Assembly (NCBI GenBank): GCA_003194525.1
Contig: NBIV01000002.1
Coordinates: forward strand, 806,001-870,000
Source of the DNA: Gracilariopsis chorda
Taxonomy: Eukaryota; Rhodophyta; Florideophyceae; Gracilariales; Gracilariaceae
Direction of reading: 5' to 3'
DNA length: 64,000 nucleotides
Part shown: in pieces, positions 19,746-32,400 of the stretch
Numbering within the stretch: position 1 is the stretch's first letter
Layout: every line of letters starts with the position of its first letter
The notes under the pieces: generated by a model
The model's input: the letters and a program-made list of their open reading frames with translations, nothing else
Told to the model about the DNA's origin: nothing
The model's database searches: none
Position numbers and translations under genes: made by a program

Positions 19746-21920
19746 ATGTCGAGAAATCCCTCCGATGCGGAGCCAGTGGTGACGTGTAGTCGCTCCCGCG
19801 ACAACGCGGAAACTTCCGAAGTTCTGTTCGTACCCCGTATCCCTATACGGACAAGTTACAGCCGTGCTGGGGCCGCTTCATCGCGGAATGATACCCCCGA
19901 CCGGGAACTCCGGAACCTCCTTTTGCCCTCGTTGTCACCCCCGCAGGGGAATGCAGCATCGACTCCGGCTGTTGCCGCAGTGCCCCAGGCACCCCAGTCT
20001 GCTCCTGCTGTCGCGGCCTCAAGCCCCCGTGCAACGGGCAGTAACAACCCCCAGGGGACTTCCCTGGAATCCCAGGTCCGCGCTCTGTGGACCGCCCATG
20101 ACACCCTTGTAGGGGAACTAAAATCCCTCCAAGAGGTGGTCTTGGCAACCCCCGTAAAGGAGGTTGCCGAGGAACTCCGTATTTTACGGTCTGACGTCAA
20201 CTCCGTGTTGGAGAGTTTGGGACAACCTGCCACCTTCATCGAAGGAGTTGAAGCCCGATTTGATCAAATTGGTGCCCGCCTGGAGACGCTGGAGCAGTTC
20301 GTCCTCATGGACAAACCATCCCCGGATGATCCAGTAAACGAGGTATCGCACAACGACCAGCTTGCTGGGAAGAAGAAACGCCGTCATCGACGGGAAAACC
20401 ACCGAAAATATTCGGACTCCGATTCTTCGACATCGTCGGACTCATCCCGAAACCATTCGGTTAGCTCGAGCTCCTCGGACTCCGACTCGGAGGACGAGAA
20501 GCGAGGCTACTCCTCCCGCTCGAAGCGGTCATCGGCCACTAAAGGTGTGGTACGAACCCGCCAGAAGGGGAGAAGACACCCCGGTCTCCGGGAATTGAAA
20601 CCGACAAACCCGGATTACCGGAAGCTTTTATCATACCGGTACTACCGGCTCGAAGATTCGTCACTTGGACGTACGCCCCGTGGTACGGGAAAGGTGCGAG
20701 AATGCATTAAGCGAATGCAGATCTCGCTCCGCAACCAGTATTTTACTGGAGAGGACCCAGTCCTAGTACTGGATTTCCTATCCTGCTTTGTAGCGGAGGC
20801 CGATATCCTCGGTATGAATGAGGGACAAGCCTATTTGGCTTTACCGTATTTCTTACGGGGAGTGGCGGAGGACCAATAAAACTCTGTCAGAGGATCTTCT
20901 CATGCCTCCGAGGGAGGGGTTACTTGCTGGCCGGAGGCTGTGCAGTATCTTCTGCGCTCCTATGCCACAAACACCGCTATTCAGCAGGCTATCCTCGCTT
21001 TGCGAGATACACGCCAGCGTGCTGGAGAGACCGAGACCGATTAATCGGTGCGCCTTAGCAAGGCTTTCGACAGATGTGGTAACGTATACCCCGCTGGGGA
21101 GCGCAGTACCATGTTCATCGATGGTCTTGAACCGGCAATACGGAGTTTAGTTACCCGTTATCGGGAGGACAAGCGGAGGATCACCTATCTCGAGCTGGTC
21201 CAACACGCCCGAGCGGAAGGGGATGGACTTCGTGCAAGAACTCCGAACAATCGGTCTAAATCCGCCAAGGCGTTGTTGCTGGAAAGCGAAGCTTCCTCTC
21301 TCCCGCTCACTGCGGATGGGAACCCTGTACAGGGATTTGATACCGTGCATTTGGTGCAGGAGGATGGTGTGTCGGTACCCACCAGTGATTTACCGTCAAC
21401 GACGGAGATGACCCGTGATACGGGAACGGCAGACCCCGTTTTGTACGGTGGTAACAGTCGGGTTCAACCCCAACGACTCCCGTTTTCAAACGGTCAATCC
21501 CGTTATCAACGGCCTGGATGGACTGACACCCGCCCTGCGGTTCGCTTCTCCGATACTCGGAATAATAATCCGCGTGTCGCGGTATTGGCTCTCATTTGCC
21601 ACCTGTGCTATGCCCAAGGCCATACCTCACCTCAGTGTATTTGTTCACTGAAGGATATGGCCAAGGTAGTGGCAAATTATGAGGCCTTCACTCCAGAGGA
21701 GAAACGTTCCGTCCTGACGGCTTCCTACCTCCGTGCTAAAACGGATTTTTCCCATGCCCTACCACAGACCCCGCGTGCGCGGCAAGCTTCATACACCCCG
21801 ATTCGGGAGATCACGCAACCATCCGTTGCAACCGCCGCTTATGCGGATAGAAACCTCCGTCAACGGGATGAAGCACTCGTTGTCGAGGAAACCAACCCAC
21901 CGCGGAAGGCGGAAAACTAA
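19746..21920 (+). pseudogene. Gypsy-1 gag region
   Basis: Codes a capsid-type Gag with a Ser/Arg/Asp-rich middle segment (dense RS-like repeats) and, near the end, a CCHC zinc knuckle (CHLCYAQGHTSPQC). Capsid-like words such as YFTGEDPVLVLDFLSCFV precede the knuckle. The region is broken. Confidence 0.82.
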
Positions 21921-21937
21921 CTGAGGGAGTCTCCCCT

Positions 21938-24900
21938 TTGGGAAAGGCGTCCTCAAAAACGAGGCTGTTGGCGCCCGAGGCGTCCTCGCCTCGCTCCCCG
22001 GTGAAAGTCCTCTCAAGGAAAGACACCGCTGACGCGGACTCTGCGCACCTCGGTGTGTTGCGTCGCCCGTGGATACGGAGTAAAAATCCCCGGATTCCCT
22101 ATAGAGTCTTGGTCTTGGCCAAGCACAACTATAAGGTCTATGCCGACCTTGGCCTTGGTCTCCAGTTTATGGTGAGGTTTCTCACCGTCCTGGATACAGG
22201 TGCAGGCCCCAACTTTGTTGTGGAATCATTGTTACCCCCACTTGTGCGGTCTCGTATCCGCTCTGACGCGGTCCCCGACATTTCGGATGCGAACAACAAT
22301 CCGTTACAAACGGTGGGCACAGTGGACCTCGTCGTGAGACTTGGAACCTCCGTGGTGAAGTTGGACTTCATCGTTTGCCGTTCATTGGCAGCACCAGTCA
22401 TACTGGGATGTGATTACTGCGACAGATTTGTCGACGCAATCAGGCCCCGCCTCAGGCGTGTAGAACTTGACGATAGATCGTTGGTTCCGATTGTTCGCCG
22501 GCCGCTAAAGCGGTCCTCTCGGAAACAAGTTCCGCTCCCTGCTGCGCAGGAACCACCGCCCGCGTCCCGGCAGTTCATAAAGCTCCACGTCGCTGCCTCG
22601 GTTTCTATACCACCTGAGTCCCAAGTCTGGGTGCATGTGAATTCCCTTCAACACGGTCTGCGGGTTATACAACCCCTCGCCTCGTTGTACGATAAATCCC
22701 AGCTGGCGCTTGCTAATGGAATTGTCTCCATTTCCCCGGATGTTACTTTCTGGATATTGGTTGCCAACCTTGGCAAACACCCCCAGTATCTGGTAAAACA
22801 CCAAGTAATTGGGAGTGTAACCCCCCATCCTATGGAAATGCTGCCAACGAAGGTGACAGCCGCCGATGTACTCGGAGTTACCACCTCTTCTGAGGATTTC
22901 GCCCCGCCGTCCGAAGACGTCAAGTCTAAGGAGGGGGAGGAAACCGCTACTTCAGCGTCTAGCATACCGAGTAACTCGGAATTGCGAACCACACCTGTTC
23001 CACAGGACAATGCTCCATCGAGCAACGACCGGATTGATCCGGAAAAAGCACTTGAAGCGCTGGACTTCAGCCACGTGCCAGAGTCGCACCGCGACAAACT
23101 CCGTACTATGTTACGGGAATTCACCACAATGTGGGATGGCTCGCTTGGCGAGATTAATGCAACGGAACACCGGATCGATTTAATCCCCGGTGCGCGACCG
23201 GTTGCACAACCCCCTTACAGGGCAGGTCCGAAAGCTCGGGAAGAGGAGCAGTCCCAGGTGGACAAGATGCTCCGCGCAGGTGTGATTGAGCCCGCTCAAT
23301 CACCCTGGGCATCCCCAGTTGTACTGGCTTCAAAGGCCGACGGAACCTGGAGGTTCTGTGTCGACTACCGCCGGCTCAATGCCGTGACTGTTAGGGAGAC
23401 GTACCCCATCCCTCGTATGGACCAGTGCATTGACTCCCTTGGAGACGCCACCGTGTTCACGGCCCTTGATGCCAATTGGGGATATTGGCAAGTACCTGTC
23501 AGACAGGAGGATCGCGACAAAACCGCATTCACCTGCCATGCAGGAACGTACCGCTTCAAGCGGATGCCATTTGGGTTAACCAACGCCCCCGCCACCTTTC
23601 AGCGTGCAGTAGATATTCTACTCAACCGCTTTAAGTGGCGGAGTTGTCTGGTCTACCTTGATGATATCATCATCTTCTCCAACTCGTTGGACGACCATCT
23701 CACTCACGTCCGAGACGTGCTCACCGTACTCCGCGATGCGGGAACTACCCTCAAGTTGAGGAAATGCGAGTTTTTCACAGATACTGTGAAGTATCTGGGT
23801 CACATTATCCGTCCTGGACGGTTAGCGATCGAGAAAGCTCGAGTCAAATCCCTCGTTGAGGCGAAAGAACCCCGTACTCAAACGGAACTGCGCTCCTTTC
23901 TGGGACTGGTCAACGTCTATCGACGGTTTATCCCGAACTTTTCGGATACTGCAGCGCCCCTGAACGCGTTGTTGCGAAAGGGGAACCCCCCAAAACTGGG
24001 AACATTTACGCCCGAGCAATCGGAAGCTTTTAACTCCTTAAAGGAGGCTGTCACATCAGCACCAATCCTACATCTCCCAAAACTTGGGTTGCCATACTCC
24101 GTAGATACGGACTCGAGCGACTACCAAGTCGGGTGTGCTCTTTTTCAAACCACCCCCGAGGGAGAACGGCATCCAATTGGTTATTGGTAACGTTCGCTCA
24201 ATGTTCATGAGCGGAACTACTCCGTATCGGAGAAAGAGTGCCTCGCCGTCGTATGGGCGATGACCACTCTGCGCCCCTACCTTATGGGAATTCACTTCAC
24301 CGTGTACACGGATCATTCCTCATTGAGGTGGTTAATGAATATCTCCGACCCATCGGGACGCCTCATGCGCTGGAGACTCCACCTCGCGGAATATGACTTG
24401 CAAGTCATTTATAAAAAGGGCGCGCAGAATACCCAAGCCGACGCCCTGTCGCAGTTACCCACAAGTCGGAAAGCACACCCAACCTAGGATGATGAAGTCC
24501 CATGTTTCATGGCCATAGACCCGGATGATCTGGAATGTGCCGTCGAGGCTGGGCCAGAAAACTGGGACGAGGATGCTGACTTTGACGAACTACTCGCATC
24601 GCGAGATGAATCTGAGAACCCGTTACCGGGAACCTTTGTACCGGTATCACCGGAAGAAATGATCCAAGAACAATTTGGCGACCGATTCTGTACGAGGATT
24701 CGTGCCCGTCTTAACGGTGGTGAAGATCTCTCTTTCCGGGTAAACGTCAAAAGCTATCTCGTAAGGAAGGTCAAAGCCCCCCCACAGATTGTGGTACCTC
24801 ATTCCCTGCAGTCGCGGGTGTTACATCTATCACACTACGCCCCCATTGGAGGTCACCCAGGTGGGAGGAAACTTTACCTAACCCTGCGAAGGGATTTCTA

Positions 24901-27320
24901 TTGGCCCGCCATGGCAGTGGATTGCTACGCGACCGTGCGGTTCTGTAGCGATTGAGCGAAGAATCGCGTGAAACTCCGCAAAAATGCGAAGAAGATGAAA
25001 CTATTCCACGCAAGAGCGCCGCTCGAGTTTATCGCGATCGATATTCTCGGACCACTACTCACCACGAAACGTGGAAACAAGTTTCTAATTGTCATTACCG
25101 ACCGCTTTTCTAAGCTGGTACGGACTGTCCCTCTTCGGAGGATAACCGCCCTCACGGTGGCCCAGGCTCTGGTAACGCACTGGATTTTTGTCTACGGTTC
25201 TCCTGTGGAGGTGCTCTCCGATACCGGGAAGCAGTTCTTGAGCAAGTTCTTCTAGGATGTTTGTCGCATCCTGGATGTCAAGAACTTGTTCACGACTACC
25301 TACCACCCCCCAGTGTAATGGGCAAGTTGAACGGTTTAGCCGGACGTTACTCGCGGCGTTACTCGCGGCGTTACGTTCCTACGTCGCAGACCACCCAAAG
25401 AACTGGGACATGTACGCTGATGCGTTAACCTACGCGTACAACACGCAGGTACACCGGACTACCGGCGTTTCGCTATTCGAATTGGTTCTATCTAGAACAC
25501 CCCCGCCTGTGGCGCTGGAACCCCAAGCTACCTTGGACAATTTCCCATCTGTGGGTATCTACCGGCAGCAATGGAAGCAATGGCTTTCCAAGCTGGTCCC
25601 CGCTGCGCGGAAGTCTATGGCACGGGCCCAAGCCGCTTACAAGCGGGATTTTGATGCTCGCTTGCGAGGGAAACCGTCCCCGACTCGGGCGAATAACTAC
25701 GTCTTCATCAGGAAGGAGTACTACAACCCGGAACGGGAGGAGCGCCATAAACTCTGTCCTGTGGCGGATGGACCATTCAAGGTCATCTCTGTGAACACCG
25801 ACACTGTCGTGGTAGAGATGGGCGACACGCATGAACGGATTTCCCGTGATCGTGTTGTCTTTGCCCCTCCTCCCTCGTCAGAGGTAGTTCTGGATCCAGG
25901 CAACCCCCTTTTTACGGACTCTGCAATACCGGAATCATCCGGGAGTACTAGGCCTACGGTACTACCACACCCCAGCCGGGGACTCTCAGACCTACCGACC
26001 CTGTCGGACTCACCGTCTCAGCAGGGTAACTCCGGCCTCTCAGCGCCCGCCCCTACCACGCCCACTCCCCTGGCGCGAATGTATACCTGCCAGGCGGGGA
26101 ATGTTATCCCTTATCCCGCCGCTGCGTCTAAGGAGGTGGAGGAGAACACTCGTTTTCGAGGAACGCTATCGCCGTCGCAACGGGACACACGGAACACTAA
26201 TTCCCCGTTCTCGGGCAGTGCTGCGCAACAAGAACCAGACGCGCAGGCCCCGCAAAAGGGGCCATTATACCGTGCTACACGGGAGGTTGAAGCGCAACTA
26301 CCGCAAACCCCTGTCAGGGAAAAAGGCAGCGAAGCCGCAGTCGAAGCTTCAGGCCCTGGCACGCAAGCGCCGGGAACGCCTCCCGTCGTCCACGGAATGG
26401 AAGGCCCCGCTCCGGGGAATAATTTGCGCCAACCCCCGCAACGCTGCGGCGAAGAACCGAGGAACTCAGGAGAAACGCGCGCCTTCGCACGCTCGAAACA
26501 GGTCGTACCGGACGCTGCCCCTCCTCATGGAGACGGTGCACGGCGCTTAGCGGCAAGGCCCCTGAAAAGGGTGTCATCGGCAGCTGCCCAGCACCCCCCA
26601 AAGGGGAATTTTGAACAAAATACCGGTGTACCGGAGTTAGCCCCAGGTAACCCGTCAGTAACCGGGGACACAACGGCTTCGCCAGAACGTATGGTACAGA
26701 GCGCTCGTGCACCTGGCAGGGACGCGGAACGCTTACCAATCACCGTGTCGCACGGGACCCCGCAGGGGATGTCGCAAACGCCATTCCCGCATACCCGGCA
26801 AAGACCCCGCAAGCTCGCGGTTCGCGAAGAAGACCGCACTCGCGGAGTTCAAGTCCCCCGCCGGTGGGCGGTTCGCCCGGCCTACCGTGAAGACGGGAAT
26901 AACGACACCCCTCTGGGGAATGACTTGCCGGTGAAAACCGTGACGCCACACACCCTCTTGAGGGATATTTTCCCGCATGAGCAGCGGCCACTAGGAAAGC
27001 GCACGGTAACGCCGGAGACATCGCCGACAACCCGGATGGGGGGCAATATACCGCACAGCGGACAACCTTTGCAAGGGAATACAACCACAACCCGGCACGG
27101 CCGGCAGGCCTACGAGCGAGAGTTCGTAGTAGACCGACTTGTCGGACACACCTGGGACCAGGATGGTATTCTACAATACCGCGTCCACTGGTACGGGTAT
27201 GACCCCAGTGCGGATACGTGGGAGCCAATTGAACACCTCCCACGATCGCAGGTCGTGCAATACCACCGTCAAACGGGAACTGCAGCCCCAGCCACGCTGG
27301 TTAATGCCCAAGTCGGGTAA
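21938..27320 (+). pseudogene. Gypsy-1 pol region with C-terminal chromodomain
   Basis: Domains in order: aspartic protease (VLDTGAGPNF), reverse transcriptase (RFCVDYRRLNAVT, FKRMPFGLTNAPATFQ, YLDDIIIFS), RNase H (DTDSSDYQVG, VYTDHSSLRWL), integrase with an N-terminal zinc-type region and core (FIAIDILGP, SDTGKQF), a long variable tail rich in Pro/Arg, and a chromodomain at ~27105-27290 (VDRLVGHTWDQDG, YRVHWYGYDPSADTWEP). The chromodomain places it with chromoviruses. Chromodomains of this group guide integration to marked chromatin. The region is broken. Confidence 0.92.
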
Positions 27321-27507
27321 CGCTGTCGCGCGAGCGGAGGGCAGTAAGAAGGGATAGCAAGGTAAATTCCGTCCAAGACGGGAAATTCTAATTGGAAATC
27401 ACCGTCCGAAACGGGAAAGTTTACCTAGTGGAGCAGCAAGCTCCATACTACACTACATTAACTGGCATAGCCAGGGAAAGGAGAACCAGGAAACTGGACT
27501 AGAGGTT

Positions 27508-29296
27508 TCACTCACCCCCATCGTCCGGGGCGTAACCACCAGCGAGGCGGTAGGCCAACGCGTCCGCCATAGTGGTGACATCCCCCGATACCTCGGCAGC
27601 GCTCAGACTGGCACCCCGGAGAAAACGTGCGATGATCTCGTTTTCATTCGCCGTCACCCCGCTGGGGATAGAAGGTCCGGCACTTGCCGCCGAAGGGTCA
27701 GCAGCCGGCTCGGCTGGAGATACCCCCTCTGGGAAAGCTTCCCCGCTAGCGCCGGTTTCCTCTACGTCCATCTCCCCGGGTTCTTCCGGTTCGTTATCGA
27801 CCATTGGGTCATCCCCGCCGTATGCGCGGTAGTAGTCGTCAGAATCGACGTACCCAACAGGGTGGTCTTCCGGCACATGCCGGGGCGTATCGCGAAGCTC
27901 GCGCGCCTCCTCAGAGGAAATTTCCCGGAACTCCCAGGGGTCGAAGTAGATAAAATCCCCGGCAAGGGCGGTGTTTCTACCGAGCCCCGGACCGCCGGTG
28001 TTACCGCTGCCGCCATCCAGACGACCGCTTTGCTCCAGCGGGACCTCACTCCAGCTAACGCTGTCGATGTACCCAAGTAATTGGAGGACCTCTTCATTCT
28101 TGGCCTGGCCCCCAAGGTGGATGCGAAGATCCAAATTGCGGATCGCTGCCCGCACACGCAGTGGGAGGAACCAGAGACGAAACTGGTCGTATGCCTCGTT
28201 GAGGATATAAGCCGCAGCGTGAGCCACCCACTCCGTAACAACTACGGACCACAGCCCCGACCGGGGATCCTGCATGAGCAGCGAACCGAGGTACGTAAGT
28301 ACCGGCGGGAGTTCTATGTAGCACCCCCGGCAGGCTTCATGGAAGCGCCACCACTCGGGGAGTGCTACATACCGACCTAGTCGGTGAGGCGGCGCAATCC
28401 GCTCTATCTCCACGTTCTGATACGGGATGAAATACCCAAATCGGGATCGCCAACGCCGCTCATAGCGGATAAAGTTTTGGAGAAAGTTGGACCGGTATTG
28501 CCGGGGAAGATACCTGAACTCCGCCCAAATAATCCGGTCGCTCCCAACAAAGGGCTTCTTGCCGCGCTGCGGGGAAATTCCTCCAAGCCAGAGTCTCGAG
28601 GCCGAACAGGTTGTCGCCGTATCCAATCTCCCCGCGAGTGTGGAAGTGGCTAACGTCGAAGCCAAACTCCGGTGGGACCAGTACATCGAATGGAGCCCGG
28701 CTCTGCCGTTGGTATGCCATGCGCGTCAACGCGGTCTGCGCCGCAACGACGGTCTCGCCCGAATTCCTTCGAAGGTGGTGACGCGGAATCGCAATCCCGT
28801 GACGCCAATCCCACGATGTGGTGACTGCCCTGGGCAGATCCCCCGGAACGGTGTCTGAGCCATCCGCATAAGCAGTGACCAATCCCTCATTGAGGACAGC
28901 TACCGGGTGAAACCACGGGGCAAGGCCCAGGCGCGACGGGTGATTCGGATTCATCGGGTTGAGCCCCACCAGGGTGTTGTAGTTTGGCCAGTTGAACGCC
29001 GGAGCGGTTCTGGAGGACCCCACTGAAGGTGGTAGTGCGAAGGAATGGTTGGTGGCAGCAGCCATACTCCCCGGTTGTACCGGATGTCCATCGACCTGAG
29101 GCAGGGGAACTGACCGGAAACCGGTGGTGTATCGCCCGAGAGGCCTCGCAGGTTGGCTGTGGTTGTTGATGTTGTTGTCGTTGTTCATTTCTCTCTTTTT
29201 GAGGGTGGCTGTTGTTGTTGTTTGTGCGCTCGATGACTCTGGTGCAGAGAGATTTGCCGGAGAGCCAGAGACAGAGCACGCGCTCTTATCACCCAT
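27508..29296 (-). pseudogene. Gypsy-1 antisense ORF region
   Basis: Between the chromodomain and the 3' LTR the minus strand holds long open coding stretches covering ~1.8 kb, with an Asn-rich N-terminal part, a middle with GYGDNLFGLETLAWRNF and FGYFIPYQNVEIERI, then LPLRVRAAIRNLDL and an acidic tail. Composition and length argue against chance. A similar antisense ORF in Gypsy-2 shares the motif order, so this looks like a genuine part of the element family. No known domain is recognised. Confidence 0.65.
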
Positions 29297-29353
29297 TTTC
29301 GTCTGGGAATCCTCCGCTTCCGCGGTCGTTTTCCCGTCTTAAGGGGGGGGATA

Positions 29354-30174
29354 TGAAGTGCAACGCCCTCAGGGAGGGATTCTTGGTACTTGATCGTTTT
29401 CCCGATATTATCGGTTGTGTAGTGTGAATATGAACTACGCCACACAATGGTGGGTATGGACACGTGGGACACGGTTTTGGGTCTATTGGCGGATGGCCAC
29501 AGTAGTGGATGTTGCCACGAAATGTGGAGTTTTTTAGTTAATATTATTTATTATTTTAACACCCATTTCTGGGAAGCTAGTACTTAGTGCGACGGCGCAC
29601 TGCCGTTGCACCGATAAACCTTCCCCAACAAGGGACCCCAACCTGGGGAATTGGCTCTATTTGTTACCGCTTGCGCGCGTGCTCTACTCCTCCTTGGAAG
29701 GAAACGCTGTAAACCACGGGACATCTAACCCCCTTGCTCATCTAAAGAGGCTCATCCTTGGGAGTATAATTGTTCCAATAAAATTGGTGTTTCGCCCTGT
29801 ATAGGGAGTCCTGTCCACCTTCATTTCCGTATTCGTCCGTCGCTCTCGCGACTCACTTCGTCCTCTCTTTCTCCTCTTCGCCCTTCCTTTTCCCCTTTTT
29901 AGGGTAGCACCCCCGCTATCCGCGGCCCTCGTGTGCCCATCCGCTCACACACCCCCACTTACGTGGAAACATACCTCTACTGAGGATCACACCCCGCTCA
30001 CGCGGATACCGATTCTTTGCCTTCACCTCCCTGCGCGAGTCGCGACAGGTGTCCCTGGTCTTACAAACCGGCTTCGCCGTGACACCTCTAGCAGGGCTAT
30101 ACCCAACTGGGTTCACCTCGTGAGAGGAAGATCCCGAACGTCTTTCGATGTTTTTTCCCCTTTGGGGCATTGCA
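29354..30174 (+). repeat. Gypsy-1 3' LTR
   Basis: 821 bp, same ends as the 5' copy and several percent different from it. Preceded directly by the polypurine tract. Confidence 0.93.
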
Positions 30175-30359
30175 CTGCATTTACCTTTAGAGGTAATGTT
30201 GATGCAGAGATTAACACCGTGTTAGTCCTGTCAAACATGTCTAACAGCCATTGGGTTGTTTTGGTAGGGAATAAAATGTCAATACGGCGCGAGGAACGCA
30301 ACGATGGACGGTTTGGTTTGGAGACAGTCTTGGAATGTCTGTTGATCAAAGGATTCTGA
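30175..30359 (+). pseudogene. Element A coding remnant with Ulp1-like His motif, right of Gypsy-1
   Basis: The plus frame contains VLVLSNMSNSHWVVLVG, which matches the first catalytic block of Ulp1-type cysteine proteases (C48), where a hydrophobic strand leads to His-Trp. The later Asp, Gln and Cys blocks are not seen before the frame ends. MULE-B in this window also carries a Ulp1-like ORF, which supports the reading. A further plus frame (30511-30819) runs into the right inverted repeat. Only a fragment remains. Confidence 0.45.
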
Positions 30360-30775
30360 AACTGTTCTCTTTCTTATTTCCCTTTTGCATCACAGGAGAT
30401 GAAGCCCTACGTGCGGTGATATCGGAGCGGAACTACATGCTACAGGTAAAAGGTTTTAAGCGAAAAAGGACTCGCACAGCTGTGGTTGCTATGTTTTTTC
30501 CCTTTTCACCATGTTCAGTGCGGACCACGACTGTATCCCGAAGCGAACCTACGCCTCTGGGTACAGCCGAGCGTTGACTGAGAGGATTCGATGGATTTCC
30601 ATTAGAACCCGGATTCTACACATACTCATGGCGAAGGAGTTCTTTCAAACCGACATTGTTACTGAAACAATGGTCGTACGGCTCCTGTCAGAGCATCGTT
30701 TAGAACTCCTTCGCATGAGGAGGGAAGGTAAAAAATGGCAGTTTGCACAAAGATGGCGCCAAATGGCAATTATGA

Positions 30776-31015
30776 TATTTACGTTGTGCTTACTTGGCGG
30801 CCGGAGAGAGCAGGGATAGAGGGAATGCTCTGACTCTGCAGATCTACTGGTTGAAATCCAAAATAGGGGCGTATTATTGGCTACAGTAAGATCTGAAGTG
30901 GCACGGGCACTTGTGCAGCTCGCCGTGGCACGTGCTCGCTGACTCTCTCTTTTTATTGGTGGAAATGCGCGCTGACTCGCCTGCACTATCTACGTCATGT
31001 AGTTTAGCCCTTTCC
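30776..31015 (-). repeat. Element A right terminal inverted repeat
   Basis: Reverse-complement partner of 17987-18225. The outer end reads TTTAGCCCTTTCC and is followed directly by the target duplication CATTCCGGTGG. Confidence 0.88.
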
Positions 31016-31026
31016 CATTCCGGTGG

Positions 31027-32068
31027 AGGCAAAACATGTCAGACTGCACAGTACAGTTGTGAAGATAACGCCTACATACTTGTTGGCGTCATCACGAGAC
31101 GGTGACGCAGGGGGGGGGCCAACTTAGCAATAAGTAGGCTAGAAAGGGTGCTCCTCATAGCTGAAAGACCCGTAAAGATGAGAGAAGTAGACAAGAAACA
31201 CAAATGGATGAGAAATGCGGGGATTAAAATGACTCAACCTGCGGATAAAACAATATGAGAACAAATGGAGAGCAAAGTGCTCAATCTTAGCAATACTTTT
31301 TCGAAACTTCTTGAAACGCCGCGCAACCAAAGAATAATGTCAATGATCACTAAAAGTCAGATTCTCGGCTTTCGGTTAGACGCTCTGGGTGTAAAGTGAT
31401 TTCTGCAGCCTACACACTTCTTCACTATCCAAACGCAGGTTTTTACAACCCCTACAGGGCTTACAAAAGAGAGTTACTAACAGCGGGATATGCTTTTACT
31501 CTATACCCAATCTGGGCCTTTGCAGAAGAAGTTGCGCGGTACGTGGCCTGTGAGCAGCTTCCCGTCAAGTACCTCCGCCCGGATATCACCAGGTTTTTCG
31601 ACCAACACCGTTATCAGAGCAATGCTCCAGTGGGACTCACAGACGACAGAATTACCTTTGGTACACACCACCACCCTCCCGTCCACGCCCGAGGCGCTTC
31701 AACCGGTCTTAGCTACGGCGATGTCTTACCCGAAGTACTCACAAAGGGGCAAACGCCTCAATCAATGTGGTTGATAGCTGAAGGGATGAGTGACTGATCG
31801 AAACTTTTTTGGGGGTAAAGAATTCGTGTGGGTTGGTTGTTGAAGTGAGTCCAGACCGAAGTCCGAGGCTCAGATCCTCCTTTTATAGAGTTCAAAAGCG
31901 CGCAAAACAACTGAGAAACGCATTACTACTTTCTACGTACTCTTTTGTACTTCTAGGTTACTCTATTGGCTTCCAGCAGCTTCTGGAGATGCAAAGTAAC
32001 CAATTATATACTGCTACTTGGCGCCAGCGTCATTTAAATACTGTAATACTGCTGGACCAGCAAAGCTG
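31027..32068. other. Spacer between the two transposon complexes
   Basis: Just over 1 kb. A plus frame at 31396-31797 (133 aa, start ISAAYTLLHYPNAGFYNPY) looks plausible as protein but matches nothing I know; it includes a TACCTTTGGTA palindrome at 31663-31673. A run of G (31111-31119) lies near the start. No firm gene call. Confidence 0.35.
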
Positions 32069-32130
32069 AGAATGTTCCAGTCACTGCTGGAACATTCTAC
32101 ATGTTTGTTCCAGCAATGCTTGAACATTCT
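32069..32130. promoter_or_regulatory. Cluster of GAA-NN-TTC units resembling heat-shock elements
   Basis: A perfect 12-bp inverted repeat, AGAATGTTCCAG (32069-32080) and CTGGAACATTCT (32087-32098), is followed by TTGTTCCAGCAATGCTTGAACATTCT-like sequence up to 32130. It contains three GAANNTTC units, the core of heat-shock factor sites. No gene directly next to it is confirmed, and it may simply be a transposon scar or hairpin. Confidence 0.4.
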
Positions 32131-32160
32131 AATATTTTGCGACCAACAATACTATCACAT

Positions 32161-32400
32161 GGCACGAGCTGAATGTACACGGTGTATTTTGAGAAAAGAT
32201 ATATCCAATCACAATGCAGAGTACGGACTGGTGGAGAGAGTACAGGATCGGAGAGTACGGTCTTTTGAAGTCATATATGAGCATACGCATCGAACAAGCC
32301 ATAGGCCATAGTTCACGTTCATGTCCCGTGGATACCATCAGTACCCAACCAAGACGTGCCAAGTCATTCTTTTCATATTTCCAACCAATCACCTCACAGT
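32161..32400 (+). repeat. MULE-B left terminal inverted repeat
   Basis: Shares with the right end, in inverted orientation, words such as GGCACGAGCTGAAT, CAGAGTACGGACTGG, GAAGTCATATAT and ATGTCCCGTGGAT. Identity is roughly 80 percent, so the element is old. Confidence 0.85.

Larger units (their letters stand above)
18817..30174 (+). mobile_element. Gypsy-1: chromodomain LTR retrotransposon (chromovirus), broken
   Basis: About 11.4 kb, plus strand, with 820-bp LTRs starting TGAAGTGCAACG and ending GCATTGCA. Order: 5' LTR, primer site, gag, pol (protease, reverse transcriptase, RNase H, integrase, chromodomain), an antisense ORF, a purine tract (AAGGGGGGGGATA) and 3' LTR. The LTRs differ by several percent, so it is not recent, and the coding part has about half a dozen breaks. 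It sits inside element A and is younger than it. No 5-bp target duplication is visible at its ends. Confidence 0.95.
17987..31015. mobile_element. Element A: MULE-like DNA transposon with ~240-bp TIRs, split by Gypsy-1
   Basis: Ends are inverted repeats: 17987-~18225 and ~30776-31015, each starting GCAAAGGGCTAAAC or GGAAAGGGCTAAAC and agreeing at roughly 95 percent over about 240 bp. Both sides are flanked by CATTCCGGTGG (17976-17986 and 31016-31026), an 11-bp perfect target duplication, as made by Mutator-type transposases (usually 8-11 bp). Without the 11.4-kb Gypsy-1 inside it is only about 1.7 kb. It carries plus-strand coding remnants on both sides of the Gypsy. It has no visible transposase, so it was probably non-autonomous or is a deletion derivative. 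Confidence 0.88.
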
